Below, piece by piece: positions 1-11,511 of a DNA stretch of 64,000 nt. The DNA comes from Pyrenochaeta sp. MPI-SDFR-AT-0127 (lineage: Eukaryota > Ascomycota > Dothideomycetes > Pleosporales > Cucurbitariaceae): positions 496,001 to 560,000 of the forward strand of contig JAGTJM010000005.1 in assembly GCA_020747015.1 (NCBI GenBank), written 5' to 3'. Positions within the stretch are counted from its first letter, which is position 1. The number at the start of each line of letters is the position of its first letter. The notes under the pieces are model-generated. The model had not been told where the DNA came from. It did no database searches and saw nothing but the letters and a program-made list of their open reading frames with translations. The position numbers and the translations under genes were made by a program.

Positions 1-980
1 CCAGGGCGATGTTGATGGCGGCGGCTACCCATCCCTGGACGTGGATATCGTTACACTTGCCTTTGTGAAGCCCGTCCCATTGATTCCAGGCATAACTAAG
101 AGGAACACATTGGAAGGTAGTCGCAAAAAAGAAAGCAATTGTGTAAGCGACTGAGAGCCCCATGACTCCATATATGACCCGACGGAAATTCTTCGAGGGG
201 AAGACGCGGAGGTAGAAGCATAGGATGGAAATTTTCGATATGCCAAGAGCAAGGACGTAGAAGATTTCTCCTGCGTAATAGAAATGGAGGACATTGGTGA
301 TTTGGTGAGCTTCCAATGTCCACATGTCTCGTCCTAACCCATTTTGAACCACTGGCTGTTGGTTAGAACCCCGATGAAATTCAGGTTTAAATTCTGAAGC
401 TTACAGAAATGAGCGAAAACGGCTGGAGGAATTGCAAGTACGACGACTAAAGCCATGGTCGCATCATCCCACGAAATTTGGCGGCCTCCTTGGGGCAAAC
501 TGGCGGCTAGTCGGAGCAAGAAAGCCAGCACTGCAGCAACGATGCCTCCATAGGCAAGAGCAATGAACTTTTGGTCGCTCTTGCGTATGGGCACACCACA
601 GCTGTTGCTAGATACGTTTTTCGTCTCTGGAATTCTTATTCAGCACATGATTTGATGAGTGCTCTCAGTAAGGCTCTTCTTACGGAGTAGTTCATACACA
701 GTGCAAGTTTTCATGGCACAGGCGCCCACTGCAGCATTCAAGGCCACGCTAGTGCACATGCACTCTGTGGTGAGGTTGGTGGCGCAGGAAGATTTCGGGA
801 GTTCCGAGGCGAAGCAGGCCAACTGTATTGGGGATTAGACGGACGATACTAACTCCAGAGCGAGCCAGTGGAACTTACGGAACACTCGGGTAGTTGGTCT
901 GCCAAAGCGAGGAGAGCTTGCTGTGCCTGCACAGAATAGACGAAGCCGACCAAAATAACCAACAGTGTATACAACCGCAT
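1..980 (-). CDS. CFEM-domain Pth11-like integral membrane receptor (partial, 3' end beyond window)
   Basis: Rebuilt as four exons on the minus strand: 980-879, 822-684, 626-405 and 351 to beyond position 1. Introns start GT(A/G)AG and end CAG. The start gives a signal peptide (MRLYTLLVILVGFVYSVQAQ), then a CFEM domain with the expected cysteine spacing (LPECSLACF, CATNLTTECMC, GACAMKTC, SNSCGVP). Transmembrane segments follow. The first ends near the DDATMALVVV motif, and HFLVQNGLGRDMW leads into the rhodopsin-like fungal domain (NVLHFYYAGEIFYVLALGISKISI). All four splice joins restore continuous family-like sequence, so the structure is firm, although the C-terminus is cut by the window edge. 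In this family (Pth11 of rice-blast fungus is the known member) the extracellular CFEM domain precedes a seven-helix receptor that senses surface or host cues. The ligand here is unknown. It diverges from the GMC oxidoreductase gene. Confidence 0.88.
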
Positions 981-1970
981 GATAACTTAATTTGTGTGGT
1001 GTTCCAAATCTGGAGTTGATATATATTCGAACCTGAATAGTAGAAATGGTGTGAAGTTGCAGTCAGTGTCTAAGCATTATAACCAACAGGCTGCGACGCT
1101 CTGTTGAATAGAAAGGCATAGTATGCCAAGCTTTCAATCAGATTGCAATGGTGGAGTAAGTATATGTGCCGACGTGTGCCCGTAGAATCAGACGATGTGA
1201 ATAAGTCAAATCAAGTAAAGACAGTTTCATACGTGTTGAACTCGTAATGCTCCCGTGACATGATTGGATGGACTGCATTCACCAAGTGTGAGGGGCGGAC
1301 GGGAACGCAGCGGTGAAGGCAAATGCCGACATCCTAGCATGAGAAAAGAGCATGTCTTCGTAGATCACGCCCGAGCTGAATAACAGGGTGGAGGCATGTT
1401 TGGGTCGACGATGCGTGCATGGGTGTGTTGTTGCGGTGCAAGTTCAGAACGAACAAGGGCTGTCAGGGTAGGAAACGAATTTACAGTTGCATAATCTTGG
1501 AGTGATGGTACCACTAGTTCTGAGTCTCTTCTGGGTAGATATTAGAATGATTACCTACTTTGCTCCCTTCCAAACCTCTAAACAGTCTAAAACAGAGCCG
1601 CAGGGGTAATACCCATGCAGGATAATCGGACCGACACGACCGTGATCGACTGCAGCAACGCCTGAACGATGCAGTTACCCACGCATCACCCCGGACTGGT
1701 CTGTGCATTGCAGCCCCTTCCGACCGCAACGGTGATAGTCCAGTAATTGTGCCGTCGAGGATCCTAGTCATAGCCAACCGTTTCTGGCGGCCCGCCGCGA
1801 AATGCCACGGTGACCAATGGCTTCAATGCTTGTATAAGAACCATGTTCATGGTGTTTGTGTCTCAATACTTTTTCGCTCCAGTCGCTCGTTCTTTCACCG
1901 CGATACCTAATCTCTCTCTAGCTTTAGTCATTCGTTGAGGTTAGGATTACTAATAGTAGTCGATAATAAT
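981..1970. other. Intergenic region between divergent CFEM receptor and GMC oxidoreductase genes
   Basis: About 1 kb with no convincing gene. An 87-codon minus-strand frame at 1514-1777 has no recognisable domain and is not supported. A TATA-like ATATATATT lies just upstream of the CFEM gene (about 1019-1028). Confidence 0.6.
1814..1837 (+). promoter_or_regulatory. Probable core promoter of the GMC oxidoreductase gene (CCAAT plus TATA-like)
   Basis: A CCAAT box (about 1815-1819) is followed by TATAAG (1832-1837), about 135-155 nt upstream of the ATG at 1971. A pyrimidine-rich stretch (about 1861-1925) lies between, as is common ahead of filamentous-fungal transcription starts. Assigned by position and motif only. 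Confidence 0.4.
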
Positions 1971-4087
1971 ATGATGAAGGCCTTCACCGTTCTCTCGTTT
2001 CTCGCGTCGCTCGCTTCAGCTCGTATCATGTACGGCCTAAGTCCCTACACTTTGAGACCATCGATGGGATTTGATCATGCGCGATCGCTAACGTGGATCG
2101 CAGTAATGGCGCCGAGCATACCCCTTTCCGAGGCGTAAATGTCAAGCGCGCACTCAATGATTCCGCCACCGCGACTACTCTCGAAGACTATGAGTATGTT
2201 ATTGTTGGTTCAGGACCTGGTGGCGCACCCCTCGCCGCTAGGCTTGCTATCGCTGGCCACAAAGTCCTTTTGCTCGAGGCTGGTGATGACGAGACGAATA
2301 CCACTCAATACAATGTGCCTGCTCTACATTCTGTTGCCGCCGAGTATGAGCCCATGAGATGGGACTTCTTCGTCAAACATTTTGATGATGAAACGGAGCT
2401 GAGAAAAGACACCAAGGTCACTTACGAACTATCAGATGGCTCCCGCTACACAGGCGCGAACCCGCCAGCAGGCGCCACGCCACTTGGGATTCTCTATCCC
2501 CGTGTCGGATCGCTTGGTGGCTGCTCAAGCCATAACGCTCTGATCACAGTTTATCCCTACAAAAGTGATTGGCAGCACATTCAGGACATAACTGGTGATG
2601 CTTCATGGAACCCTAATAGCATGCGCAAGTATTTTGAGCGTCTTGAGAAGGCTCGCTACCTACCGAATAGCATTGTCGGTCACGGTTTCAGTGGTTGGCT
2701 CGAGACTTCATTGACCTCGCTGACCCTGATCGTTCAGGACTTTAAGGTCCTTTCATTAGTTCTGGCTGCGGCTTCCGGCATGGGCCAAAGTCTTCTCGGA
2801 TCACTTATCACCACTGTCACTGGCCTTACTCAGGTCCTCCTCCGAGATATCAACCATCCTGGCCCACTTCGTGATTCGCAAGAAGGTCTTTGGCAAGTTC
2901 CCCTGGCCATGAAGCTTCCCGAGTATAAACGCGCTGGTCCCGTAGACTTTCTCCACCAGGTTATCAACGCGAAGAACAACGATGGAAGCCGCAAATATCA
3001 TCTAGACATTCAGCTCAACACCCTCGTCACAACTGTTAAGTTTGAACAAGGCACAAATGGCAAGCCGAAGGCAACCGGTGTCAACTTTCTTACTGGGAAG
3101 TCACTCTACGGCGCCGATCCTCGCCGCCAGTCAGGTGCTGCCAAGAGCAAGGGCACCGAAGGCTCGGTCACCGCTACTCGTGAAGTTATTCTGTCTGCAG
3201 GGTCCTTCAACACTCCCCAGATCTTGAAGTTGTCTGGTGTTGGTCCGAGGGATGAGCTCACGAAGTTTGGTATTGAGGTCCTCAAGGAGCTTCCTGGTGT
3301 AGGGACAAACCTCCAAGATCGCTACGAAGTTCCCATAGTTGGTCAAGCACCGTCCAAGCTTGCCCTGTTGAAGGGCTGCATTTTCCTCGAGGGCAACTAC
3401 GACGAGTGCCTCGACAAGTGGGAGACACGGCCTATTGAGAAGGGCGCCTACGCTACCAATGGTGTCGCTCTCGCTGTTACGAAGAAGGCGAGAAACTCTG
3501 CCAATGGCAACGCCGATCTTTTCATCGCTGGCTGGCCCGCATACTTCAATGGCTACTACCCCAACTTCTTTCAAAACGCCACTGCCGGCGGCAACCACTG
3601 GACATGGCTCACACTCAAGGCTGAGTCACGCAACAATGCTGGCTCCGTTACACTGCGTAGCGCTGATCCGCAGGATGTTCCCGAGATCCGCAAGCGCAAT
3701 TTTGCTGTTGGTGGCGACGAGGACCTCACAGCCCTGGTTGAGGGTATGAAGTATAGTCGTCGCGCCTTTCGGGACCTTATTCCACTTGATGGCAAGTTCA
3801 CCGAGGTGTGGCCCGGCAAGCAGGTCCAGACGGACGAGCAGTTGAAGGAATTTGCTAGGATTGAGGCTTGGGGCCACCACGCTTCGTGCACATGCCCCAT
3901 CGGCGCTGATGACGATGAAAATGCCGTCCTCGATGGCAACTTCAAAGTCCGCGGGATCGACAGTCTGCGTGTTGTTGATGCTTCATCTTTCCCTAAGATC
4001 CCCGGTACCTACCTGGCGCTCCCCATCTACATGATCTCGGAAAAGGCCTCAGACGTAATCCTTGCTGACGCCAAAGCCTCACGCTAA
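1971..4087 (+). CDS. Secreted GMC-family FAD-dependent oxidoreductase
   Basis: Two exons, 1971-2029 and 2104-4087, with a 74-nt intron (GTACGG, branch GCTAAC, acceptor TCGCAG); 680 residues. Exon 1 supplies a signal peptide (MMKAFTVLSFLASLASA), so the enzyme is probably secreted. Exon 2 opens with the FAD-binding dinucleotide motif GSGPGGAPLAARLA. It also contains both GMC signatures (GSLGGCSSHNALI and GSFNTPQILKLSGVGP) and the C-terminal domain with GHHASCTCPIG, which holds the expected first catalytic His. The second catalytic position, usually His or Asn, aligns with Tyr in PKIPGTYLALP. Family members oxidise sugars, aryl alcohols or other alcohols with oxygen or quinones. The substrate cannot be read from the sequence. 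The unusual C-terminal motif argues against a standard aryl-alcohol oxidase or glucose oxidase. Confidence 0.92.
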
Positions 4088-5084
4088 ATACAAAAAGCTC
4101 GGCATAATATAGATCAAGGAATAGGCGTGCGCTTCATCACCTATATATCTTTAAATTACAATCATCGATGTTCAATTGCTGCATAATATTGAATCGTGAT
4201 CACTAGGTTCTCACGGCGACATCTCGATGACGTTGAAGATGCTACTGTAAAGCATAGAATAGCTTACTTCTTACTTGAAGGAATATAACATTTACTTAGG
4301 TTTGAAGTAAATCTGGACTTTTGTGAGGCTACTTGTAAGGCAAATGTCTGCAGCTATCACGTTATTAGGTCATATTCGTCCTCCTCCTGCCTTGTGGTCC
4401 GTGGCGATTTTTGATTGGCCGTCTAACTACACTAGTGTCAAGAGGGCAAATTTTGCCTTAGGCGGCAGAAACAACACAGAGGAACATGGCAAACAGGCCC
4501 TGAGTCATTCTGGTATTCGCCAAAGTTGGAACACTCGAGTCTGAGATTGTATCATGCGCACTATTTGGACTAGGCTGCGCCCCAACGCGTGTGTATACCG
4601 GGACGGTTGAGTCATCGACTACTCTTGTTATATGTGCATAAAGGAGTACTCATCCCATTCTAAACAAGGTTTGGCATTTTCCAGTTTCCCCCTTGGCCCT
4701 GAGTACAGGCAGACACTGAATCACCATTCACGTGCACTCGCTAATTTGCATAACGTTTGCTGAACGCGTAGCGATCCCACGCGACGTTCGCTGCAGCAGT
4801 GCTTCGATAGCGCTCTCCACTATCCACTTATTTAGTCACCCGCGTCTCAACTATAGAACATTCCCCGCCTGCCATTGTAAGCAATATCTCGCGCACCACA
4901 CACGAGGCAACAACCAAATCCTTGACTATTGCTTCAATTTATACACGTTCTCGCGCGTTCACCGTACGTTCCTGCATATTATAAAGACACATCCGCTCCG
5001 TTCCGTCGGCCAAACCGCATCCCGCTCCACCAAGCTGCCTTGCTCCTATACTCTCTGGTATAGACAGAATCACCTTCTCAGATC
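4088..5084. other. Intergenic region; no gene seen
   Basis: About 1 kb holding the 3' region of the GMC gene and the C/T-rich leader of the next gene (roughly 4780-5080). A 73-codon frame at 4323-4544 shows no domain. The long frame entering from 4732 runs into the next gene in another frame and is treated as a shadow. Confidence 0.6.
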
Positions 5085-6200
5085 ATGGCGAAGTTTCAGG
5101 ATATGCCAGCTGAATTCCGGAACGTTCTATACACCGAGCTCCTTAAGAAGGGTACAGGCTATCACCGGTCTCGCAATGAACTTGCGCTATTCAGCGTCTC
5201 CAAGCAACTTCACACCGAATCAACGTCATACTTCTACCAAAACAATGACATTACCATCGACGCTCCATCCCTCGCCACTGATACAGCTACCATCCTACCT
5301 CCAATCGCTGACAAGTACCTTCGATTCCTTCGAAATCTCGGAGTACATACCATTACTGGTCAAGCAAACTGGCCGGGCGTACGGAAAGCAGCAAGCACAA
5401 TTACATCAATCGCCACTCTGGATGCACAACTGGACGAGCTCAATGTCTTTATTTCATCTCCACTTTCTCAACTGCTCAACTCCCGTGTCGATGACTCGGT
5501 TATGGATAGATGTCATCCAATCACCATCGCCCTTCAGAATCTCGTTGCTTCGGGAGTCGCCAAGTCCATTTGTATAGAATTGAGAAACGCTTGGTTTGCA
5601 CCAGGTGTGGCTAGCTCTCTGCATCCCGCGCCTTCTTCACAACTTCGCTTTTCTATATCTGATAAGTATGTTCTGGATCTTGATTTACTCGAAAGGCCTG
5701 TGACTGGGCGCTATTCCAGCATGCACCTGACCGATCTGGGTCTACGTGAGGAAGACGTGAGAGACGCAGGTTCCTGTCTCGCAACGTCTCTAAGCTCAGC
5801 CCCATCGTCACTTCCATCGTCACTTTGCTCGGCGTTCGCAGATCTTGACACATTTTCTGTTACCACATTTGAGTTCGGAGCGGATGATGAGCTTGACAAA
5901 AATGGTGAGTCATATGACGACTTTGACACCAGTGAACAACCATTCTTTACCGAGGACGAAATCGAAGAATGGCAAGCTTCTACGCACGAGTCTTCACAGG
6001 AAGATCTTAGCGGAGCCGAAGGCCCGACTCTTGGTGAGGATGATGAGATGGAAGATGTCCCACAGCAAGACATCCAGGCGTTCATGAACAACCTGGAAGA
6101 AACTGCGCACCACCATGCAAATGAAGCAGACATGAATTACATGACAAACTTCGCGCCTGACTTACTGCTCAGTCGACATCACTTGGGTCATCTAGTGTAA
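5085..6200 (+). CDS. Hypothetical protein with F-box/2EXR-like N-terminus and acidic C-terminus
   Basis: A single-exon frame of 371 residues starting at an ATG in good context (GATCATGGC). The first lines (MAKFQDMPAEFRNVLYTELL, then LALFSVSKQLHTESTSYFYQ) match the pattern of many fungal proteins with a short F-box/2EXR-like N-terminal motif followed by 'cells checked against stored names' type helices: a leucine/proline motif, then a Val-Ser-Lys-Gln-Leu-His helix. Residues 250-350 are strongly acidic (Asp/Glu/Ser-rich) and look disordered. No catalytic motif or membrane segment is visible. Such proteins are very numerous in Pezizomycotina and mostly uncharacterised. A role as an SCF adaptor is only a guess. 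Confidence 0.72.
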   Translation: MAKFQDMPAEFRNVLYTELLKKGTGYHRSRNELALFSVSKQLHTESTSYFYQNNDITIDAPSLATDTATILPPIADKYLRFLRNLGVHTITGQANWPGVRKAASTITSIATLDAQLDELNVFISSPLSQLLNSRVDDSVMDRCHPITIALQNLVASGVAKSICIELRNAWFAPGVASSLHPAPSSQLRFSISDKYVLDLDLLERPVTGRYSSMHLTDLGLREEDVRDAGSCLATSLSSAPSSLPSSLCSAFADLDTFSVTTFEFGADDELDKNGESYDDFDTSEQPFFTEDEIEEWQASTHESSQEDLSGAEGPTLGEDDEMEDVPQQDIQAFMNNLEETAHHHANEADMNYMTNFAPDLLLSRHHLGHLV

Positions 6201-6810
6201 GGTTCGCTCGATGATGCAAGTGTCATCAGTAAGCGATTGTTGTGAGTCAATCGATTCTCTCGCCAACGTTGGTGAAATACTCGGGTAGTTCCAGACCAAC
6301 ATAGTCTGCAACGCGATCTAGGACTGAGTATCATACCAAAGAGTAGATTGCATCAGCCGGCGTTCTTTGAGTTTTCAGCGGGCCAAGGTATACATAGATT
6401 GCGAATACCCATAGATACGCTTCGTATCTGCATACATGAGAGGAACCTGCATTTTCACATTGCCGGCGTTTTAGCGCACCCATGGTATAGATCTGGCTGG
6501 TAAATGTCCTTGGGATTGGCCAATAATTGGATATATGGCACAAATGTCATGACAAGTTCGAAGAATATTTCATGAATTGATATACATATTCTGACACTTT
6601 TCAAACTATCCTTCTTTGTGTTTAATATCACAGTCACAGTGTCAAATGATGGGCGTTGACTCTTATCTTTACAGGCACTTATCATCTCCTACTCTCTTCG
6701 CACATAATCACATAATGAAGCCGAAGCCTAGCACAAGTTTTGTATGCTAGTTCCTTTTGAAACTCCCGCTTATACCCAATTAGGTACGTCAACCAGCACA
6801 AATCTCATTC
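6201..6810. other. Intergenic region; no gene seen
   Basis: About 600 nt of A+T-rich spacer between two same-strand genes. Short minus-strand frames at 6331-6685 have no recognisable features. Confidence 0.6.
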
Positions 6811-7701
6811 ATGGTGCATTCCTCCTCTCGAAATCCGTTCTTCAGCGCCAGGCAACAAAGCACGTTGCGCCTTCCTCGTTTCAGTACCTACGCCAAACCT
6901 GCGAGTTTTAGCTCTTCACATTGCGACACTCTCTGCGCGGACGGAGATGTTCGATCAACAGTTGATCTCCTTGCTGAGTCACTGCCGCCCACGCCTCCAT
7001 TGAAAGAAGCACCGCCTGTGCCCTCAAAATCTAGAAGCAGTTTGGCATCGGGCGTGTCAGCGGAGGCCGCAGACGTAGTTAAGGGAGCTACGCAGTCGTG
7101 TGTCTGTGAATCGGAGAAGATATGGCGAAATGACTCCGTCCTTGACGTAGAAGACGCGTTCAGAGATGCAGAAGGTGTACGAATCCCACAGACGCCGCAA
7201 ACTACAAACGAATGTGCATTTGGAGAGGGGAATCGTAGTGTGCACTCGATGTCTGCTCTATACACCACACCCGCATATATCCATCAGTCAGGTCCACACT
7301 CTACCCTTTACCATCCTACCCAACGTCCCTCCACCTGCTCATTCACGGCATCAGCTGAGACCCCTGAAACCGCCCATACAGTACATCCCGAACAGCCCAT
7401 TGACCCAAGACAAGTACCATTGCTATATCCAGAAATCTTCACAGAAGAGTCTTTGAAAGCAATGCACGCGAAGATCATGGAAGCAATCAACCTGGAAAAG
7501 GAAGATGTCAAACAGAGTGACACAGAGGGTCGGAGGAATAACAGGTGGTTCACATTTGACAAGAAGGGCGAAGCGAGGATGAGAGCAGAGCGGGAGGAGA
7601 AGGCTAAGATGGTGTTGGAGAAGATGGCGGAATGGCGGAGTGAAGAAGTATTAGATGCGAACACCGAGCAGGGAGAAGGGCCGTGGATTCCACTAGTGTA
7701 G
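6811..7701 (+). CDS. Hypothetical protein with charged C-terminal helix
   Basis: A single-exon frame of 296 residues from ATG 6811. The first 200 residues are Ser/Thr/Pro-rich and look disordered (for example LAESLPPTPPLKEAPPVPSK). The last 90 residues are a charged, probably helical segment. It begins LYPEIFTEESLKAMHAKIM, continues through a Trp-Phe-containing turn (NNRWFTFDKKGEARMRAERE), and ends near a short WIPLV tail. The conserved-looking C-terminal part suggests a real gene, but I do not recognise the family. There is no signal peptide, membrane segment or enzyme motif. Confidence 0.62.
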   Translation: MVHSSSRNPFFSARQQSTLRLPRFSTYAKPASFSSSHCDTLCADGDVRSTVDLLAESLPPTPPLKEAPPVPSKSRSSLASGVSAEAADVVKGATQSCVCESEKIWRNDSVLDVEDAFRDAEGVRIPQTPQTTNECAFGEGNRSVHSMSALYTTPAYIHQSGPHSTLYHPTQRPSTCSFTASAETPETAHTVHPEQPIDPRQVPLLYPEIFTEESLKAMHAKIMEAINLEKEDVKQSDTEGRRNNRWFTFDKKGEARMRAEREEKAKMVLEKMAEWRSEEVLDANTEQGEGPWIPLV

Positions 7702-8918
7702 TTGTAAATTTACTTGAAAAAAATTGTGTCAAATACAATCAGCGGCGGAGGAACGATGAGGTATATGGCTATTTCCTAGTCATAAAGTCGGCATCAAGAA
7801 CAGGTTTGTTGGATTGCGATTTTGATTTTTTCATTACTATGTTTTTGATACACCTGGGTAAAGACATTTTGACATATAGTACTACAAATAATCAAGCAAG
7901 CCTCCGGCATGACTGTTCCAGAAATTTGAAATAACTCCCTGTATGCGCCTCTTCCAAATGGCATGGCTCTTCGGCCACTGCCAAAGGTGGAAAGTTGAGT
8001 CGGCAATCTAATGATACTGGATTCCAGGACGACCGCTGGTGACCTGCCCTCATCCGAGGTACTGAGTAGTGAAGCTACGAAAAGACTCTCACATGGTCGT
8101 GAAAACGTGGCAGTAGTGCAGACCAACCAACAAGGATCCCAGGGAATAGGACTCTTGAACCATTCGTGAAAATTGTGCGACTGCGAAGGGCTCCTCTGAA
8201 CAATCCCCTAAGTGGGAAGGCCGTCCAAAAATTGACCAGGTGCTGGGTTGCAACTGCTTCACACCGGCTTCTGCCCCGCAGCGCCAATGCGATCCTGCGG
8301 GGGGCCGGCTCCAGGTTTTACCAGACATCACTGATCCAGAGGCCTGTGGGTCTTGAGAACCTGGGCGGTGATCGAATGTGTTGATCAGTGACACCAGATA
8401 ACGAACAGCAAAAGGAGCCCCTGAGCAATGTCGGCCGGCGATCGGTTGGACACTGGCTTCAGTATCTTCATGGTTGGTATAGCACATGAACTACTGCGTG
8501 GCAGAGTTGTCGACGTGGCTACTTCAGAAGTGCTGCGCAAGGAATGTGATACGAAGCCGGATGGCACGGCTTTGTTGTGGGGAAGCTGACTGGGTAACAC
8601 CGTTGCCGAGCATTGCCAAGAATTTCAATGCTTGCACAAGGCGTAATCGTAATACAGGTACGAAGAGAAAACGAAGGTCGCGTAACGATAAGTTCGATGT
8701 CGTTAAACAAAGACTCGTATTGGGGTATCAACGCGTCGAAGAACCCAGATCGAAAGCGTTTGTCCAATGGTAGGTGAAAACCACCAACAGAGCCAAAACC
8801 CAAAACTGCCCAGACCAAAAAAAACGCCGTGATAATGCAACGCTATGCTATGCAGTAATTCTTCTCTTTCTTCTCATTAGACATCTTAACCGACTCCTTC
8901 TCCTCAAGTGGAAGGCGG
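7702..8918. other. Intergenic region; no supportable gene
   Basis: About 1.2 kb between the hypothetical gene and the 3' end of the glycosyltransferase gene. Several overlapping frames of 60-130 codons occur on both strands around 7800-8820. None shows a domain, signal peptide or coherent splice pattern. Confidence 0.55.
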
Positions 8919-10205
8919 TTATGCATGTATGACATTTTCCTCTTGCTGGACAACAACGCCACCAATATTCTCCGCAAAGATCTTCTGAATTGGAAGAGTG
9001 ATGGCATTCATGATGTTCTCGCGGAAGTCCCACTTAACGTGAGACTTGTCGAACCAGTAGTGGCGCACGAATTTGCCCTGGCAGTTGCTGATTTCGACAC
9101 CGGGGTAGCCATTTGCTTCGCCGCAGTCAAGCTCCTTGATGTATTTCTCGTAATCGTAGCGGATGTATTCGCCGAATGCGGACTGCTCATGGAACTTTGG
9201 CTGCTTCCATTGCGAGCAGTTGGCGTATCGTACGTCATCAGGACACTCGTGCCAGGCCTTCAAAATTGGCATGGTGTTTTCATTGTTCTGCACAACCATG
9301 AAGCCTGTGTTGGTATAGGTGCGATTGAAGCGATCCGAGTTGTATTGAGGCTCGTTTTCATTCCACGGGTCTTTGGCCATGACGAACGAGTGGTATGGTT
9401 TAATGTCCCAGTAGTTCAACATCCACTCAATCGGCAGATGCAAGAAGCGGAAGGCGGCATCAGCGTCCAGGAAAACAATAAACTTGTAGTCTTTGATATG
9501 ATTTGCAAGCGCAGAGGGCTTGATCCAGGTAGCGTGGCGGTCCTCGAATTCTTTCGCATGGATAAATTTGTAGTCGTAGCCGTGAATGAGGGCATAAGCG
9601 TAGTGATTGAAAATGCCGCCAGAGACGTGATTGATGTTGCGCCAATCATATTCGCCCTTTTGAAAGTCCTCGGTCGACTTGAGCGGTCGAGTCTCGAGAT
9701 CCAGAATCAGAATTTCGCTGCCCAACTTCTTCTTGTAGCGCGGGTTCGGCGGCAGCTCGATGTGGCTGCCGTTGGGTTCGCGAATGAAAGGCTCGGTCGG
9801 CGCTGCCTTGAGATCGGCATAGAGGATTCGAATGATGTCGTTGATGGACATGTCCGTCTTTTGGTTGACTGCTCTGCAAGAATCGTTAGCATGCAACTCC
9901 ATGACCCCCATCTGCAACAAGACGATTCAGACGTACGCATCGCTGTGTGTCGCGCCATGCGGGAAGGGCATCCTGGACGGGCTCTGCCAAGCCATAAACC
10001 CAAAGATGAAAACCAGGACGAAACCGGCGCTGACGGCGAGGGCGAAGAGCGGGCTTCGCCCTCCAGTCGAGGGCAGCATCATCATCGCTGCGCGTATCCA
10101 GAACTGTCTTGGAAAGCCAAAGGAGCGGCAAGAGGCAACGGCGGCGGTGGGCGTTGACGATAGGGGGATGCGGCGTTCCCAGGCAGGATCGGGGGCCCAG
10201 CACAT
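8919..10205 (-). CDS. GT34 family (galactosyl/mannosyltransferase GMA12/MNN10-type) type II membrane protein
   Basis: Two exons, 10205-9937 and 9873-8919, joined across a 63-nt intron (GTACGT, branch GCTAAC, acceptor TTGCAG); 407 residues. Exon 1 gives a short cytoplasmic tail, then a single signal-anchor helix (about residues 52-73, LFALAVSAGFVLVFIFGFMA), so the enzyme should be a type II Golgi protein. Exon 2 carries the GT34 domain: EILILDLETRPL, INHVSGGIFNHYAYALIHGYDY, and the metal-binding DxD in FIVFLDADAAF. It also has the downstream signature NTGFMVVQN and the C-terminal FVRHYWFDK. The family transfers galactose or mannose from a nucleotide sugar onto N- or O-glycans. Which sugar cannot be told here. 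An internal Met cluster at residues 41-43 is an alternative start that would still keep the anchor. Confidence 0.9.
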
Positions 10206-11511
10206 TTTAAAGGGCCGTCAGCCGTCAGCCCAGCCAAGCGTGCATGAGTGCATGGCCACGCCGGACGAGATTGCGCTTGGCGGGCCACCAGCCATTTGCG
10301 GCGCAGACGCAAACCGACGACCCCGTTGTCAAGCTCATTCAAGCAGCCTCAGTGGCTCCCTAGCGAGACCCAGTGGCGAATCAGACAGGGAGCCAGGCGT
10401 GAATTTCGTGAATCGCTGCGCGGGTCCAGGATGTCACGGGACCCTGGTGAGCATTATCAACGGGTCGACCGGCATTGCACAGGCGTGGGTGACTGCTGGA
10501 AACAACTCGTAGCACGAAGAAGCCGTCGTCTCTGCTGCGGCCAAAATTTTTAAGCGACACTGCAACGAGTTGAGGGTGAAAAGCTGGTCTGGCTGGTGTT
10601 GAGCGGAAGCGTTGAGTGGCAAAGGGTCCAATGGCTGCCGTCGGATTAGGAAAGGGCAGGAATAGTCGGACGCAATCTCCCCGGAAAGAAAACGGCCGGG
10701 GCCAACTGTCCTGCGCCATCCCTGAGCTTTCCGACTCATTCCATCTCGTATCAACGTTTGCCATGTGCGTGTCGAATCTTCATCGTGTTTGCGGCTTCCT
10801 GATTGCGGTCGCATTCAAATACCCACCAGGATGCTGCCCGCTTGGATGGCCTTGACCTCGGTCTCACCATGTACGGCATTGCTTGATACGGACTTCTTCA
10901 CTCAATCCAGGCGCGACGGTCGAAAAAGGACGAGATTGACCAAGGCTAGCACATTGACCCAAACATCGTCAATATCACAGTGACTAGCTCCACGGCTGCA
11001 CCAAACTCAAAATCAACCTCACCGCTGTAACACCGAAAAGCGCCGATTTGGATCAATAGCGTATACCCTTAGCAAACAGAACAAGATCTGTATTCATGTA
11101 TCATCCCAAGTTAGACACCACTACACTCCACCATGAAAATGCATCACATCAGGTCCTGCTGAACCGCAATTCCGATGGAGCTCTTTGTTGGGAAGATCTG
11201 AGCCACCAAGGCCACATTCTCGGCCATTTGACGGCACCGATCACATCGATTGTGAGACATCATGCCAATGCTGATCAAGTCGACCGCAGGAGCAGCGCAT
11301 ATCGGTAATTATGCATGTCCCGGGCCTTCGAAGACGACATTCGGCCAGAAAGAAAGCTCCATTACACACAGTTAGTAGAAAAGAAATTTCATGGCCAGAC
11401 AAGAAGAAAGAGAACAAAGAGCCAGCGACAAAACCAGACTCCTGACTGACCATGTTAACCGGCCATGACTTGGCTAGTCCTACCAGTACATGACCGCAAG
11501 CCAAGTTTCCC

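Noticed and set aside
4732..5577. 281-codon plus-strand frame overlapping the gene at 5085
   Set aside because: It shares DNA with the better-supported 5085-6200 frame, begins in a non-coding leader, and its sequence is Ser/His/Leu-rich with no domain.
8925..10157. 410-codon plus-strand frame antisense to the GT34 gene
   Set aside because: It is a mirror of the minus-strand exons in a codon-biased gene. It has no domain, and its first half simply reflects the GT34 coding strand.
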